A stretch of DNA of 64,000 nt. Source: Zygnema cylindricum (taxonomy: Eukaryota; Streptophyta; Zygnematophyceae; Zygnematales; Zygnemataceae). Location of the stretch: assembly GCA_037447655.1 (NCBI GenBank), contig JBBHKE010000339.1:1-64000 (forward strand). Direction: 5' to 3'. The first letter of the stretch is position 1; every line of letters starts with the position of its first letter. This document shows positions 45,562 through 56,200 of the stretch, in pieces. The position numbers and the translations under genes are program-made. The notes beneath the pieces are model-generated. The model was not told the origin of the DNA, did not search any database, and worked only from the letters and a program-made list of their open reading frames with translations.

Positions 45562-45915
45562 TTAAAGTGATGTTTTGGATTGGCTGCAATTGACTATGGC
45601 CGCTTGATTATCACAAAACACTTCATGCACTCCCTCTTTCATATACCCCAGATCTTGCAGCAAGGACTTGACCCATATCAACTCTTTCACAGCAAAACAA
45701 GAGGCCATGTATTCAGCCTCCATAGTGGTCTGAGCAACCACCTTTTGTTTCTTACTGCTCCAACAGTATGCACCATCCCCAACATACAACATATACCCAG
45801 AAGTGCATCGTCTCATAGGTGCGTCCCCATAACTGGCATCACTCCAAGTAGTGATGTCAGTGTGCTCCCCTCCTAAGTGCAACCATAACTCTCTGGTTCC
45901 TACCAGATATCTCAT
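45562..45915 (-). pseudogene. E9 RNase H
   Basis: An open stretch reads WLHLGGEHTDITTWSDASYGDAPMRR, STMEAEYMA-type (TTMEAEYMASCFAVKELIWVK) and FCDNQAAI, then loses frame near 45590. Its distal part (KHMDIRLSFAREK-like) continues to about 45420 in another frame. Upstream, 45916-46137 carries the RT end with stops. Confidence 0.9.
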
Positions 45916-46137
45916 GACTCTCTTGGCTGCCTCCCAATCCCTCTTTCTAGGATCATTAAGACTACTACTGAGTACTCCAACTGCTGCCGCTATGTCCGGC
46001 CTCGTTCAATTCATAAAATAGATTAAAATTTTTACGACCTGTCTATAAGGGATAGCCTTCATAAACTCTCTCTCTTCTGTACTCATTTGATCATCTAAGA
46101 TCATCACTCCTCCTTCTACACTCCCATCACTTACTTT

Positions 46138-48098
46138 TTACAAGTCCATGGGAGTGGTACAACTGTTAGCATTTTCCATCTGGAATTTCTCCAACATATT
46201 TCCTATTCCTTCTTTCTGAGTAAGTCTGATAATCTTCTTCCCTTTATCTCTCTCCATTTGAATCCCAAAAATATATTTTGCCTCCCCCAAATCCTTCATA
46301 TCAAATCTGCTTCTAAGATTTGTCTTTAACTTATTGATCTTTTCCAAGGATTTACTCAACAGAAGCAAATCATCCACATAAATTGCAATAAAAATGACAC
46401 CATTCTCATCTTCAAACATATAGATAGAATGGTCAGAGCTGATACAGATATATCCTAGACTGGTAAGAAACTCATCTAGTTTCTTATCCACTGTCGGGGA
46501 GCATGCTTTAGTCCATATAAGGACTTTATGAGCCTGCAGACATTGCTCTCTTCTCCTTCTTCCATGAACCCCTCGGGTTGTCTCATGAAAATTTCTTCCT
46601 CTAACTCACCAATGAGGAAGGCAGTCATAATGTCCATGTGATGTATTTCCATGTTTTCCGCTGCTGCTAGACTGAGGAGAATCCTTACTGATCGGAACCG
46701 AACAACTGGAGCAAAGGTCTCCTCATAGTCAATCCCCTCCTTTTGGGTGAACCCTTTTGTTACCAATCGAGCCTTATATCTTTCAATGGTATTATCTGGG
46801 TTCAGTTTTAGTTTAAATACCCATTTACACCCAATAGGTTTTCTGTCTGGAGGACAATCTGCTAGTTTCCAAGTATTTGCTTCCATGATAGAAGCCATCT
46901 TATCATTTATAGCTCTAATCCATCTTTCTTTCTCTGGACTATTCACTGCCTCCGAGTAAGAGTGAGGCTCATCAGGGTGAGATAACTTAGTTACCTTATG
47001 AGCGGCTTGTTTTTCCTGTAATCTTTTGCTGCTCCTCCTTCCTCCCTCAAACTCCGAAGCAAGAATGGATGGAAGTCTTGGATTTCTTCTCACTGTCTCA
47101 TCGGCTCCCCTGTCCATGGAAACCGGTTCTTGTCCCGCTTCTTCTATCTCCTCGAAATCCATAGGAGTATGTGAGGTTTCCGGTGAGTCTCCTGTATCTT
47201 GGATCTCCCCTGAATCTGTAATCACGGTTTCACCCATGTCCCTTTTGAGAACGACCGAGTTCTCCTCACCTTCGGACTCAAATTTGATCCTTATCTTCTT
47301 TGTATATTTGAAGGGGTCAAATGACTTCCCTTCATCCATGACAACTAAGTGTTTGACCAGAAAAATATCTTTCTTTGCTAAGTCATAGACTCTATATCCC
47401 TTAACATCCTCATCATATCCCACAAAGTATCTAAGTTTTCCCTTAGCATCTAGTTTCCATTTTTTCCTATCCGTGTCAAGACTGTAAACTTGGCTACCAA
47501 ATACTTTAAGGTGTGAGATATCTAGTTTCCTTCTATCCCATCTCTCATAAGGTGTCACTCCCTTTATAGCTGAGGTAAGAACTATATTCTTAATGTAGTT
47601 GGCACAGTTCATTGCTTCTGCCAAAAATCTCTTTCCTATTTTCTTGTCTGCGAACATACTCCATGCACTATCTCGTAGTGTTCGATTTAACCTCTCAACT
47701 ACTCCATTTTGTTCCGGGCTATATGGTACAGTTTTTTGGTGCTGCACTCCCTCATCTCTCAGATATTCCTCAAAATCGTTAGAGGTACATTCACCCCCAT
47801 TATCACTCCTTATCCTCTTAATGGGGGTTTCATGCAACTTCTCACTCCAAGCTTTATATTCTTTGAAGTAAGTTGATGCTTCAGACTTTGTTTTCAGATA
47901 GTAGACTCCAGAGTATCTAGACCAATCATTAGTTATGGTCATCATAAACCTCTTTCCTCCAACCGAAGGTACTTTTGCAGGTCCCCAAATATCGGTGTGG
48001 ACCAAATCTAACACTTTCTCACCTCTATATGTGGCGGCTTTGGGAAAGGGAAGTCTGTGAGCCTTACCTTGAGCACAACCACTACAATCATCCATCAT
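46138..48098 (-). pseudogene. E9 integrase and reverse transcriptase
   Basis: Two overlapping frames. 48098-46476 (540 codons) is the longest open frame in the window: CSGCAQGKAHRLPFPK, the integrase core HTDIWGPAKVPSVGGKRFMM with DNGGECTSNDFEEYL and GVVERLNRTL, the integrase C-terminal block, a linker with RRSSKRLQEKQ, and the RT N-terminal half to SLYGLKHAPRQW. A single frameshift near 46485 moves to 46491-46138, with KKLDEFLTSLGYI, the catalytic YVDD (46369-46380) and EAKYIFGIQMERDKGKK. Aside from that lesion the enzyme core is well preserved. Confidence 0.94.
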
Positions 48099-48113
48099 TT
48101 CATTATCCTCAAA

Positions 48114-48632
48114 CTAAATGCCTTCTACTACCCCAAGCTTTTTCATTTCCCTCAACCTATCAAAATGCACATGCCCCAACCGCTTATGCCAAATCATCAC
48201 CTTAGGAACACCAACATAATAAACATTCTTCTTTTCATTACTCAGGTTAAGCCTTAACATTCCTTGGCTACCCTTATCTGCTGTGAAGTAAACTTCATTC
48301 CCATACTTAGCTGTAAAGACTCCCTTTCTGGTGAAAGTATCAAACTCTTTGTCATCTAACACAGATGTAGAGACAAGATTTTTACTCAGCTAAGGAAAGT
48401 AAAGTACATCTGAGAATGTAAGTATAGAAGTCTTACCCTCCACTAAATCTTTCAGATCTACTGATCCCACTAGATCTGTAGTAACCACTCTCCCATCCCC
48501 ATACTTTATCTCTACAATAGGAATCTTTCTTAACTTAGTGAAGAGTTCTTTATCACGACACATATGCATGGATGCACCTGAATCATGATCCATCCTTCCA
48601 GTGGAGCTTCCCGGATTGCTCCAAGGGCACAC
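48114..48632 (-). pseudogene. E9 protease and GAG-pre-integrase
   Basis: 48632-48390 contains the protease active site (DSGASMHMCRDKELFTKLRK) with the expected preceding WI displaced by a frameshift. 48362-48114 contains VYYVGVPKVMIWHKRLGHVHFDRLREMKK, the start of the integrase zinc region. Stops near 48390 and 48114 separate these from their neighbours. Confidence 0.9.
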
Positions 48633-48639
48633 TTCTGCC

Positions 48640-48980
48640 TTCGAGGAATCTCCTTCTCCTCCAGACTCTCGTCAAGAAGAAGCTCCCCACCCTTCTTAGA
48701 GGACTCATCCTCTGTTTCTTCTGACACTTTTGTAACCACAAGTGCCTTTTTTCTTCCCTCCGGAAGAACCCCCTCCACGGTTCTTTTGGAGCCTCAGCTC
48801 TAATAGCTTGACATAATCTGCGATAAAGTGTCCTGGCTTTTTGCAATAATGACAAAGGCCCTTTGGGGGCCTTTGTCCTCTAGAATGATCTTTTTCCCCT
48901 CTATAAGGTTTTTTCGGGTCCTTCCCCCATCCGTCCCCTCCTGTTGCTAGAGCTTGAATGCTCTTCCCTCCTCTCCTAAT
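48640..48980 (-). pseudogene. E9 gag C-terminal part, zinc knuckle remnant
   Basis: The acidic linker (SSKKGGELLLDESLEEKEIPRRQKC) and a damaged zinc knuckle, CHYCKKPGHFIADY, in which the last Cys is Tyr, lie here. E10 begins at 48981. The segment 48870-48980 is repeated with changes at 55345-55453 on the far side of E10. Confidence 0.82.
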
Positions 48981-50029
48981 TGTAGAAACTAATGGTTTTA
49001 TTAGTATTTTCTAGGTCTGAAAAGAAATATAGAAGTCGAGGCAGTCTATCTCTAACTTCTCTCTCCAACTCTCAAACTTGTCGCAGTCACTGAGAAATTG
49101 GAGAGGAAGCTAGAGCCATGGCTACCTTGGCTATCCTGAGGTTTACGGGAATTTTATATTAGGGTTTATATATTTAATTAAAATGTATGTGCCGGCGGCA
49201 GGATTTGATCCTTGTACCTGTCGGCCGGCAGACACGAAGTAGCCGGTAGCCTTAGCCGTTTCATCTAGCGGTATTGTTACCTAGCATATAGTTTGATATT
49301 TATTTATATATGTATACAAGCGATAAACCATTTAACTGAAATGAATTACGAGATACATAGATCCAGTAATATATAATTTACGACTTACGGTACGGACAAA
49401 AATCAGTACCGCGCATTTGTTTCGTAAATGAAACAAATACCGCGCATGTATTTATTACGGCTACGATTAAAGCCGAATTTAATCGGACGGCCGGGATTAG
49501 CGCCGAGATCGCGGAGGAAGATTTCGGCGGTTTGTGGCCATCGCCACATCGGATGACGCGTGGCAAAATTCCGTTGGATTGTGGAAACTCCGGAGATTAT
49601 GGCACCGAATCCGGATTTGACATGTGTCGACATTTTGGCCATGTCGTACAATGTCCGTACATAAAGTACACCGGCAGCTGTACTTTTTCGTACGGAACTC
49701 AATTCTGATTGGTTCCGTACATCAGTAGATAGAGTCTGTGAGAGAGATAGGACTTAGAAAAATTAGAAGATAGGACCCCCTCTCCCAGAGAGCTTCTGTA
49801 CAAAAGGTCAACTTTGACCCTCCATAACTTACTGCTCAGGGGAGCAAATTCAGAGATTCTTTTTGCTATCAACTCAGGGGAGTCTTGTCTTCACAGGGGT
49901 GAAGTTGGTCAGAGTTTTTGTCTGCCAGGGTGGCAGTTATTTTTGCTTAAACACAAAGGGGTCAGGATTATCCTAGAGGCTTCTTGGAAGCTGTCCACTC
50001 TGAGGACTTATGGAGGTCTCAGAGTTTCA
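48981..50029 (+). repeat. E10 5' LTR (family A)
   Basis: 1049 bp, TGTAGAAACT...GAGTTTCA. It contains about ten GTAC cores, five of them at 49640-49700. The antisense tRNA-like block (about 49185-49270) has GGATTTGATCC at 49201-49211. The gag start codon (50010) is 20 bases before the LTR end. Confidence 0.95.
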
Positions 50030-51000
50030 GGTTATGGGCCCACCCTCTAGGGTAACAATCTTTAATGGAACTGGCTTCATATACTGGGAAAGTATGATGA
50101 TAGGAGCTCTATGCGAAAAAAGGTTTTGGGGGATAGTGAGTGGACGATTGGGGCGTCCATCAAGTCTTCGAATTCCTCCAGGGTTTAAAGGAAGCATATT
50201 CGCCAGGAAAGAGGATTCATCTTCAACGGAGGAAACAAAGGAAGGAGAGGTGGTGGACAAAGGAAAGGAGAAGGAGGCAACCACACCAATAGCAACTGGT
50301 TTAGCATTCATGTCACCTATTCCGAGGAACGAGGAGAATGATACTGAAACCTGGGACTTCAACAATATGGCGGCAAAGCACTTCATCCTACGCCATCTCA
50401 CTCAAGGACTTGCATGTCCTCATTTGCAGGTAGAGAGGGCATCCGATCTTTGGATGGCTCTCATAGAGATGTACCGAAGTGGTACGATTCAGCAACAACA
50501 GTTGGCTGATCAGAAAGTTAAGGAGTATGTATACAAAGGGGGAAATATGTTGGATTTTTGCAATGAGCTTGCTACACTCTTCATGGAGCTAGAGAGTGCG
50601 GGTAAAGTTTTTAGTGAAAAAGAAAAAGTTAACTGTTTACTAATGAAGTTACCTGATGAGTTCGAGAACATAGTCAACCGTGTGCAGGACTTGCCGGACT
50701 CAAGGTGGATATGGAACTCAGTGGTAGGGATGATTCTCGTTCGAGAGAATACGATTGAGATCCGAAGGGGAGGAAAGAGTGGCCAAGCCTTGGCAACAGC
50801 GACCGATTGGAGGAAGAAGGATTCCCGGAAACCAGTCGGAAACTATGGGGGTAGGGAGCAGAAAAAACAGGTTGGTGAGTTCGAACCTAGGGCTCCCAAA
50901 GGTTTATGTCATTTTTGTAAGAAACCGGGGCACTATATGGCAGAGTGCACCAAGCTAACCGAGCTTCGGTTAAAGGAGGGGCAGACCGGTGGTACCCGAG
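50010..51000 (+). pseudogene. E10 gag
   Basis: Gag opens in the LTR with MEVSEFQVMGPPSRVTIFNG and continues for about 330 codons: FIYWESMMIGALCEKRFWGIVSG, an acidic/Ser linker, AAKHFILRHLTQGLACPHLQVE, LWMALIEMYRSGTIQQQQLADQK, LMKLPDEFENIVNRVQDL, and the zinc knuckle CHFCKKPGHYMAEC (50907-50948). Gag forms the particle and packages RNA. A 1-base deletion near 51000 diverts the frame, which then runs to an out-of-frame stop at 51143. All four zinc ligands are intact. Confidence 0.95.
50030..50044 (+). promoter_or_regulatory. E10 primer-binding site (initiator tRNA-Met anticodon arm)
   Basis: GGTTATGGGCCCACC directly follows the LTR. All 15 bases are complementary to the anticodon arm of plant initiator tRNA-Met, whose stem ends in GGTGG on that side; animal initiator tRNAs differ there. 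The same bases are translated in Gag as VMGPP. Confidence 0.85.
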
Positions 51001-52048
51001 AGGAAAAAAAAAGGCCCTTGTCACACAGGTACTTGAGGCGGAAATCGAGGACGAGGACGATGAGCTCCTTTTGGATGAGGAGTTGGAGGCGAAAACTGAG
51101 GTTGAAATTCCACGAAGGCAGAAATGTGCTTACGGTGGATTGAAAGGTGAAGCAGGCTGGATTATAGATTCAGGTGCCTCAATGCACATGTGTAAGGATA
51201 GACACCTGTTCACTAAGATAAGAATGATTCCCACCGTAGAGATAGAGTACGGGGATGGGAGGATAGTCACCACTACTCTTGTAGGATCGGTAGATCTGAA
51301 AGTGTTAGTAGAAGGAAAGACATCCATATTAACATTCTCCGATGTATTGTTTATTCCGGAGCTGAACAAAAACCTTATCTCTACATCAGTATTAGATGAT
51401 AAGGGTTTTTTCACTAGCACTAGGGAAGGAGTCTTTACTGCTAGTTTTGAGGAGGATGTCTATTTCATTGCTGAGAAAGGTAGCCATGGGATGTTTAGGC
51501 TGATCTTAAGTAATGAAACGAAGAAACTTTATTATGCTGGTGTTCATGATATTATGATGTGGCATAAGAGGCTTGGGCATGTGAATCTAGATAAGTTAAG
51601 AGAGATGAAAAAGATGGGAGTGGTGGAAGGGATTCAGTTCAGTGAGAGTGATGATATAAGTGATTGTAGTGGGTGTGCTCAAGGTAAAGCACACAGATTA
51701 CCCTTTCCAAAAACAGCCACCTACAAGGGAGAAAAACTTCTAGATCTAGTACACACAGATATTTGGGGACCGGCTAGAGTGCCCTCACCGGGGGGGAAGA
51801 GATTTATGATGACTATAACTGATGATTGGTCTCGGTATTCCCGAGTATATTTTTTGAAAAACAAGTCAGAAGCTGAGGACTGTTTTAGACAATATAAAGC
51901 ATGGAGCGAAAAACTCCATGAAACTCCAATCAAGAGAGTAAGGAGTGACAATGGTGGAGAGTATACTTCTAACCAGTTTGAGGATTTTTTGAGGGAAGAT
52001 GGGGTTCAACACCAAAAGACAGTGCCAGAAAATCCTGAACAGAATGGG
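51001..52048 (+). pseudogene. E10 protease and integrase N-terminal part
   Basis: About 350 open codons after the first frameshift. In order: an acidic linker (EDEDDELLLDEELEAKTEVE), protease WIIDSGASMHMC with DSG at 51167-51175, KVLVEGKTSILTFSDVLFIPELNKNL, the zinc region WHKRLGHVNLDKL with CSGCAQGK, and the integrase core HTDIWGPARVPSPGGKRFMM, RSDNGGEYTSNQFEDFLRED, ending PENPEQNG where a 1-base deletion shifts the frame. Catalytic residues of protease and the integrase DDE motif appear intact. Confidence 0.95.
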
Positions 52049-52974
52049 TAGCTGAAAGGTTAAATAGAACACTAAGTGATAGTGCTAGAAGTATGTTGTC
52101 GGATAAGAAGATAGGAAAAAGGTTTTGGGCAGAAGCAATGAACTGTGCTAATTACCTCAAAAATAGAGTTCTTACTTCAGCTATAAAAGATCAAACACCT
52201 TATGAGAGATGGACAGGCCGGAAACCAGACTTATCTCACCTAAAGGTTTTCGGCAGTCAAGTATTCAGTCTAGATACAGATCGGTCAAATTGGAAGCTAG
52301 ATCCTAAAGGAAAACCAGGATACTTATTAGGATATGATGAGGATGTTAAAGGATATAGAGTTTATGATCTAAAAAGAGAAGATATAATCTTAGTAAAGCA
52401 TCTAGTAGTTATGGATGAAGGAAAGTCTGTGGATCCCTTCAAATATACAAAGTCAGTAAAAATCAGATTTGAGTCAGAAAATTCTGATGACTTTGAGCTT
52501 CCTAACTATCCAGGTTTTAGAGACGATGACATTCTTGCAGGAACAAATCAGACCGAAAAGGACTCGGCTGTGGAAACTCCAGTGACAACTCTACTCGAAG
52601 CGGAAGACGTGGTGGAAATTGATTCGGAATCAAGGGATAGGGGAGAAGCCGAGTTTGCTCGAAAGAATCCACGAAAACCATCTATTCCGGCCTCAGATTT
52701 TGAGGGAGGGAGGAGAAGTAGCAAAAGACTACAAGAAAAACAGGTTAATAACAAGGTAACTAAACTATCTCATCAAGATGAACCTCAAACTTATCGAGAG
52801 GCGATGACTTGTCCAGAAAGAAACCGGTGGAAGACAGCCATCAATGAGGAGATGGCTTCAATCATGGCAGCCGATACTTGGGAGCTGGTGGACTATCCAC
52901 CTAACCGAAAACCAATCGGTTGTAAGTGGGTTTTCAAACTAAAACTGAACCCAGATAACACAATCGAGCGCTAG
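52049..52974 (+). pseudogene. E10 integrase C-terminal part and RT start
   Basis: The frame resumes with AERLNRTLSDSARSML, the integrase C-terminal block (NYLKNRVLTSAIKD, SHLKVFGSQVFSLD, VKHLVVMDEGKSVDPFKYTK), a linker with EGGRRSSKRLQEKQ, and RT start [16 protein letters not shown] single nonsense codon TAG at 52972-52974 replaces the Tyr codon found at this place in relatives. Confidence 0.95.
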
Positions 52975-54366
52975 AAGGCCAGATTAGTGGCAAAGGGATT
53001 TACACAAAAGGAAGGAATTGACTACGGGGAAACCTTTGCCCTGGTGGTCAGATTTCCCTCCGTCCGCATACTTCTCAGTTTAGCAGCGGCGGAAGACATG
53101 GAAGTGCACCAGATGGACATCAAAACAGCCTTTTTGCATGGAGAATTAGAAGAGGAGATCTTCATGCGACAACCCGAAGGGTTTGTGGAAGAAGGAGAGG
53201 AGAGTAAGGTATGCCGGCTGATTAAATCTCTTTATGGTTTGAAACAGGCGCCCCGACAGTGGAATAAGAAGCTTGATGAGTTTCTTACCGGTCTAGGATA
53301 TATTCGGATCAGTTCAGATCACTCAATCTATGTTTTCGAAGATGAGGAAGGTTTTATATTTATTGCAATTTATGTTGATGATTTGCTTGTTTTAAGTAAA
53401 TCAATGGAAAAAATTAATAAACTGAAAACCGATCTTAAGGGGAGATTTGAAATGAAGGATATGGGGGAAGCAAAATATATTTTGGGAATTCAAGTAGAGA
53501 GAGACCGAAAAAGAAAAATTATAAGATTGACTCAAAAGGAAGCAATAGGGAACATGCTTGAAAAATTTCAAATGGATAAAGCTAATAGTTGTACAACTCC
53601 AATGGAATTGAAGAAGGGAAGTGAGGGGAGTGAGGAAGAAGGAGTCATAGTCTTAGACGAGGAATTATCTCCTGAAGAACAGAAGTTCAAGCAGACTATT
53701 CCTTACAGGCAAGTAGTGGGAAGTCTAATCTATTTTATGAATTGTACCCGGCCGGATTTAGCTGCAGCTGTAGGAGTGCTGAGTAGAAGTCTAAATGCTC
53801 CCACTAAGAAGGATTGGGAGGCAGCTAAGAGAGTCCTTAGATACTTGGTAGGAACTAGAGATCTATGGTTGCATTTGGGTGGGGAGAATACTGACATCAC
53901 TACTTGGAGTGATGCCAGTTATGGTGATGCTCCGATGAGGAGATGTACTTCTGGATATGTATTATATGTGGGTGATGGGGCTTGCTGTTGGAGTAGCAAA
54001 CAGCAAAAGGTTATTGCTCAGTCCACCATGGAGGCTGAGTATATGGCCTCTTGCTCTGCTGTAAAAGAATTGATGTGGGTGAAGTCTTTGCTTGGTGAGC
54101 TTGGTCACCTTAAGAGTGGTGTGCAGAAAATATTTTGTGATAATCAGGCAGCAATCGCTATTTCTGCCAATCCTAAACACCATTTTAAAGCCAAACACAT
54201 GGACATTAGACTCAGCTTTGTTAGAGAGAAAGTAGAAAACAAAATAATCAGTTTAGAGTACAGACCAGATAGTGAGATGGTAGCAGATATGATGACCAAA
54301 CCTGTGCCTTCCCCTAAGCTAATTTTTTGTAGGGAGAAGTGTGGTCTGAAATTAAAGATTGACTAG
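52975..54366 (+). pseudogene. E10 reverse transcriptase and RNase H
   Basis: An open stretch of about 460 codons with a complete RT core and RNase H: LVAKGFTQKEGIDYGETFALVV, MEVHQMDIKTAFLHGELEEEIFM, SLYGLKQAPRQWN, catalytic YVDD (53371-53382), EAKYILGIQVERDRKRK, YRQVVGSLIYFMNCTRPDLAAA, RNase H TWSDASYGDAPMRRCTSGYV and KHMDIRLSFVREKVENK, ending MVADMMTKPVPSPKLIFC. The stop at 54364 is the natural end, 13 bases before the LTR tract. No lesion is seen in this block, so it could give active enzyme if expressed in trans. Confidence 0.95.
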
Positions 54367-54367
54367 A

Positions 54368-54379
54368 AAATAAGGGGAG
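54368..54379 (+). promoter_or_regulatory. E10 polypurine tract
   Basis: AAATAAGGGGAG directly before TGTAGAAAC of the 3' LTR. The same tract precedes the 3' LTR of E5, and its complement follows the 3' LTRs of E3 and E8. It would prime plus-strand cDNA. Confidence 0.85.
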
Positions 54380-55345
54380 TGTAGAAACTAATGGTTTTAT
54401 TAGTATTTTCTAGGTTTGAAAAGAAATATAGAAGTCGAGGCAGTCTATCTCTAACTTCTCTCTCCAACTCTCAAACTTGTCGCAGTCACTGAGAAACTGG
54501 AGAGGAAGCTAGAGCCATGGCTACCTTGGCTATCCTGAGGTTTACGGGAATTTTATATTAGGGTTTATATATTTAATTAAAATGTATGTGCCGGCGGAAG
54601 GATTTGATCCTTGTACCTGTCGGCCGGCAGACACGAAGTAGCCGGTAGCCTTAGCCGTTTCATCTAGCGGTAGTGTTACCTAGCATATAGTTTGATATTT
54701 ATTTATATATGTATACAAGCGATAAACCATTTAACTGAAATGAATTACGAGATACATAGATTCAGTAATATATAATTTACGACTTACGGTACGGACAAAA
54801 ATCAGTACCGCGCATTTGTTTCGTAAATGAAACAAATACCGCGCATGTATTTACTACGGCTACGATTAAAGCCGAATTTAATCGGACGGCCGGGATTAGC
54901 GCCGAGATCGCGGAGGAAGATTTCGGCGGTTTGTGGCCATCGCCACATCGGATGACCCGTGGCAAAATTCCGTTGGATTGTGGAAACTCCGGAGATTATG
55001 GCACCGAATCCGGATTTGACATGTGTCGACATTTTGGCCATGTCGTACAATGTCCGTACATAAAGTACACCGGCAGCTGTACTTTTTCGTACGGAACTCA
55101 ATTCTGATTGGTTCCGTACATCAGTAGATAGAGTCTGTGAGAGAGATAGGACTTAGAAAAATTAGAAGATAGGACCCCCTCTCCCAGAGAGCTTCTGTAC
55201 AAAAGGTCAACTTTGACCCTCCATAACTTACTGCTCAGGGGAGCAAATTCAGAGATTCTTTTTGCTATTGACTCAGGGGAGTCTTGTCTTCATAGGGGTG
55301 AAGTTGGTCAGAGTTTTTGTCCGCCAGGGTGGCAGTTATTTTTGC
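54380..55345 (+). repeat. E10 3' LTR, truncated at its end
   Basis: 966 bp matching 48981-49945 almost perfectly, then broken at CAGTTATTTTTGC. The final ~84 bp, which would hold the gag start codon copy, are missing and replaced by E9-like sequence. GGATTTGATCC is at 54600-54610. Confidence 0.93.
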
Positions 55346-55453
55346 CTCTGTCCCCCAGAATGATCTTTTTCCCCTCTATAAGGTTTCTTTGGGTCCTTCC
55401 CCCAAATCCCCTCTTGCTGCTAGAGCTTGAATGCTCTTTCCTCCTCTCCTAAT
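55345..55453 (-). repeat. Duplicated E9 gag segment beside the truncated LTR
   Basis: About 109 bp matching 48870-48980 (zinc-knuckle-proximal gag) with about ten differences. A simple insertion would leave only 5 duplicated bases. It points to repair, template switching or recombination with a second family-B copy. Confidence 0.85.
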
Positions 55454-56200
55454 CTCCATTGTGTTTTCTTGCACAAGTATCATCCTGACTACTGTGTTCT
55501 ATTTCCATGAACTATCAGGCATTCCTTCTACTCGGTACACTATGTTTTCGAACTCATCTGGTAATTTCATGATAAGGGTGTTAACTTTCATTTTCATTGT
55601 ACTTGTCCACCCGGCACTTTCCATTTCCATATACAAAGAAGAAAGATCATTACAGTTATCTAACATCTTTCCTCCTTTGTAAGTGTAACACACTAGCTTT
55701 TGCTCAGGCAACTGGAGCTCCTGAATAGTTCCAGCTCCATAAATCTCCACTAAACTCATCCACAACTCCTCGGCCTTGTATATGTGAAGATGAGGAGTGG
55801 CCAAACCTTGAGTGAGGTGCCTCAGAATGAAGTTCTTGGTTGCCATGTTTACATCCTCCAACATTTGAGTATCGTTCTCCACGGTCTTCACGGTTGCCGT
55901 TCCCGATTTTGTGGCAATAGGAGTGAGGAGTGTCTCCTTCCCTTTTTCCTTTTCGGACACACTGTTGTCCACATCATCTGCCTCCTCCGCTGAGGCAACC
56001 GTTGTTGCAGGAAACCTTACTCCCCCAAATCCTGGTGGAGTTCCCGAAGGTGGACGTTTTACTTGTCCACTGACGATACCCCAGTGTGGTTTTTCACACA
56101 AAGCTCCCATCATCATGGCTTCCCAATAGATGAACACAAATCCATTGAAGGTGGGCACCCTAGAGGGTGGGCCCATAACGTGCAATTCTGTGTCTTCCAT
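55454..56200 (-). pseudogene. E9 gag N-terminal part
   Basis: Gag starts in the 5' LTR (complement of 56198-56200), MEDTELHVMGPPSRVPTFNG, and stays open for 233 codons through FIYWEAMMMGALCEKPHWGIVSG, NMATKNFILRHLTQGLATPHLH, ELWMSLVEIYGAGTIQELQLPEQK and MKLPDEFENIVYRVEGMPDSSWK to about 55499. The C-terminal part lies across E10 at 48640-48980. The domain is the same type as in family A, roughly half identical by eye. Confidence 0.93.
56166..56179 (-). promoter_or_regulatory. E9 primer-binding site (initiator tRNA-Met anticodon arm)
   Basis: Minus-strand GTTATGGGCCCACC one base after the LTR end GAATTGCA. The site and its translation (VMGPP) are the same as in family A, although the LTRs are largely different. 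Confidence 0.83.

Larger units (their letters stand above)
48981..55345 (+). mobile_element. E10: near-intact young copia element (family A), innermost of the nest
   Basis: Plus strand, inside E9 gag. 5' LTR 48981-50029, internal region 50030-54379, 3' LTR 54380-55345 (its last ~84 bp are missing). The LTRs differ at roughly a dozen positions over 966 bp by eye (about 1%), the youngest autonomous element here. The coding region has three visible lesions: a 1-base deletion near 51000, a 1-base deletion near 52048, and a nonsense codon at 52972. The left flank is CTAAT; the same CTAAT appears on the right only after a 108-bp duplicated segment. Confidence 0.95.
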
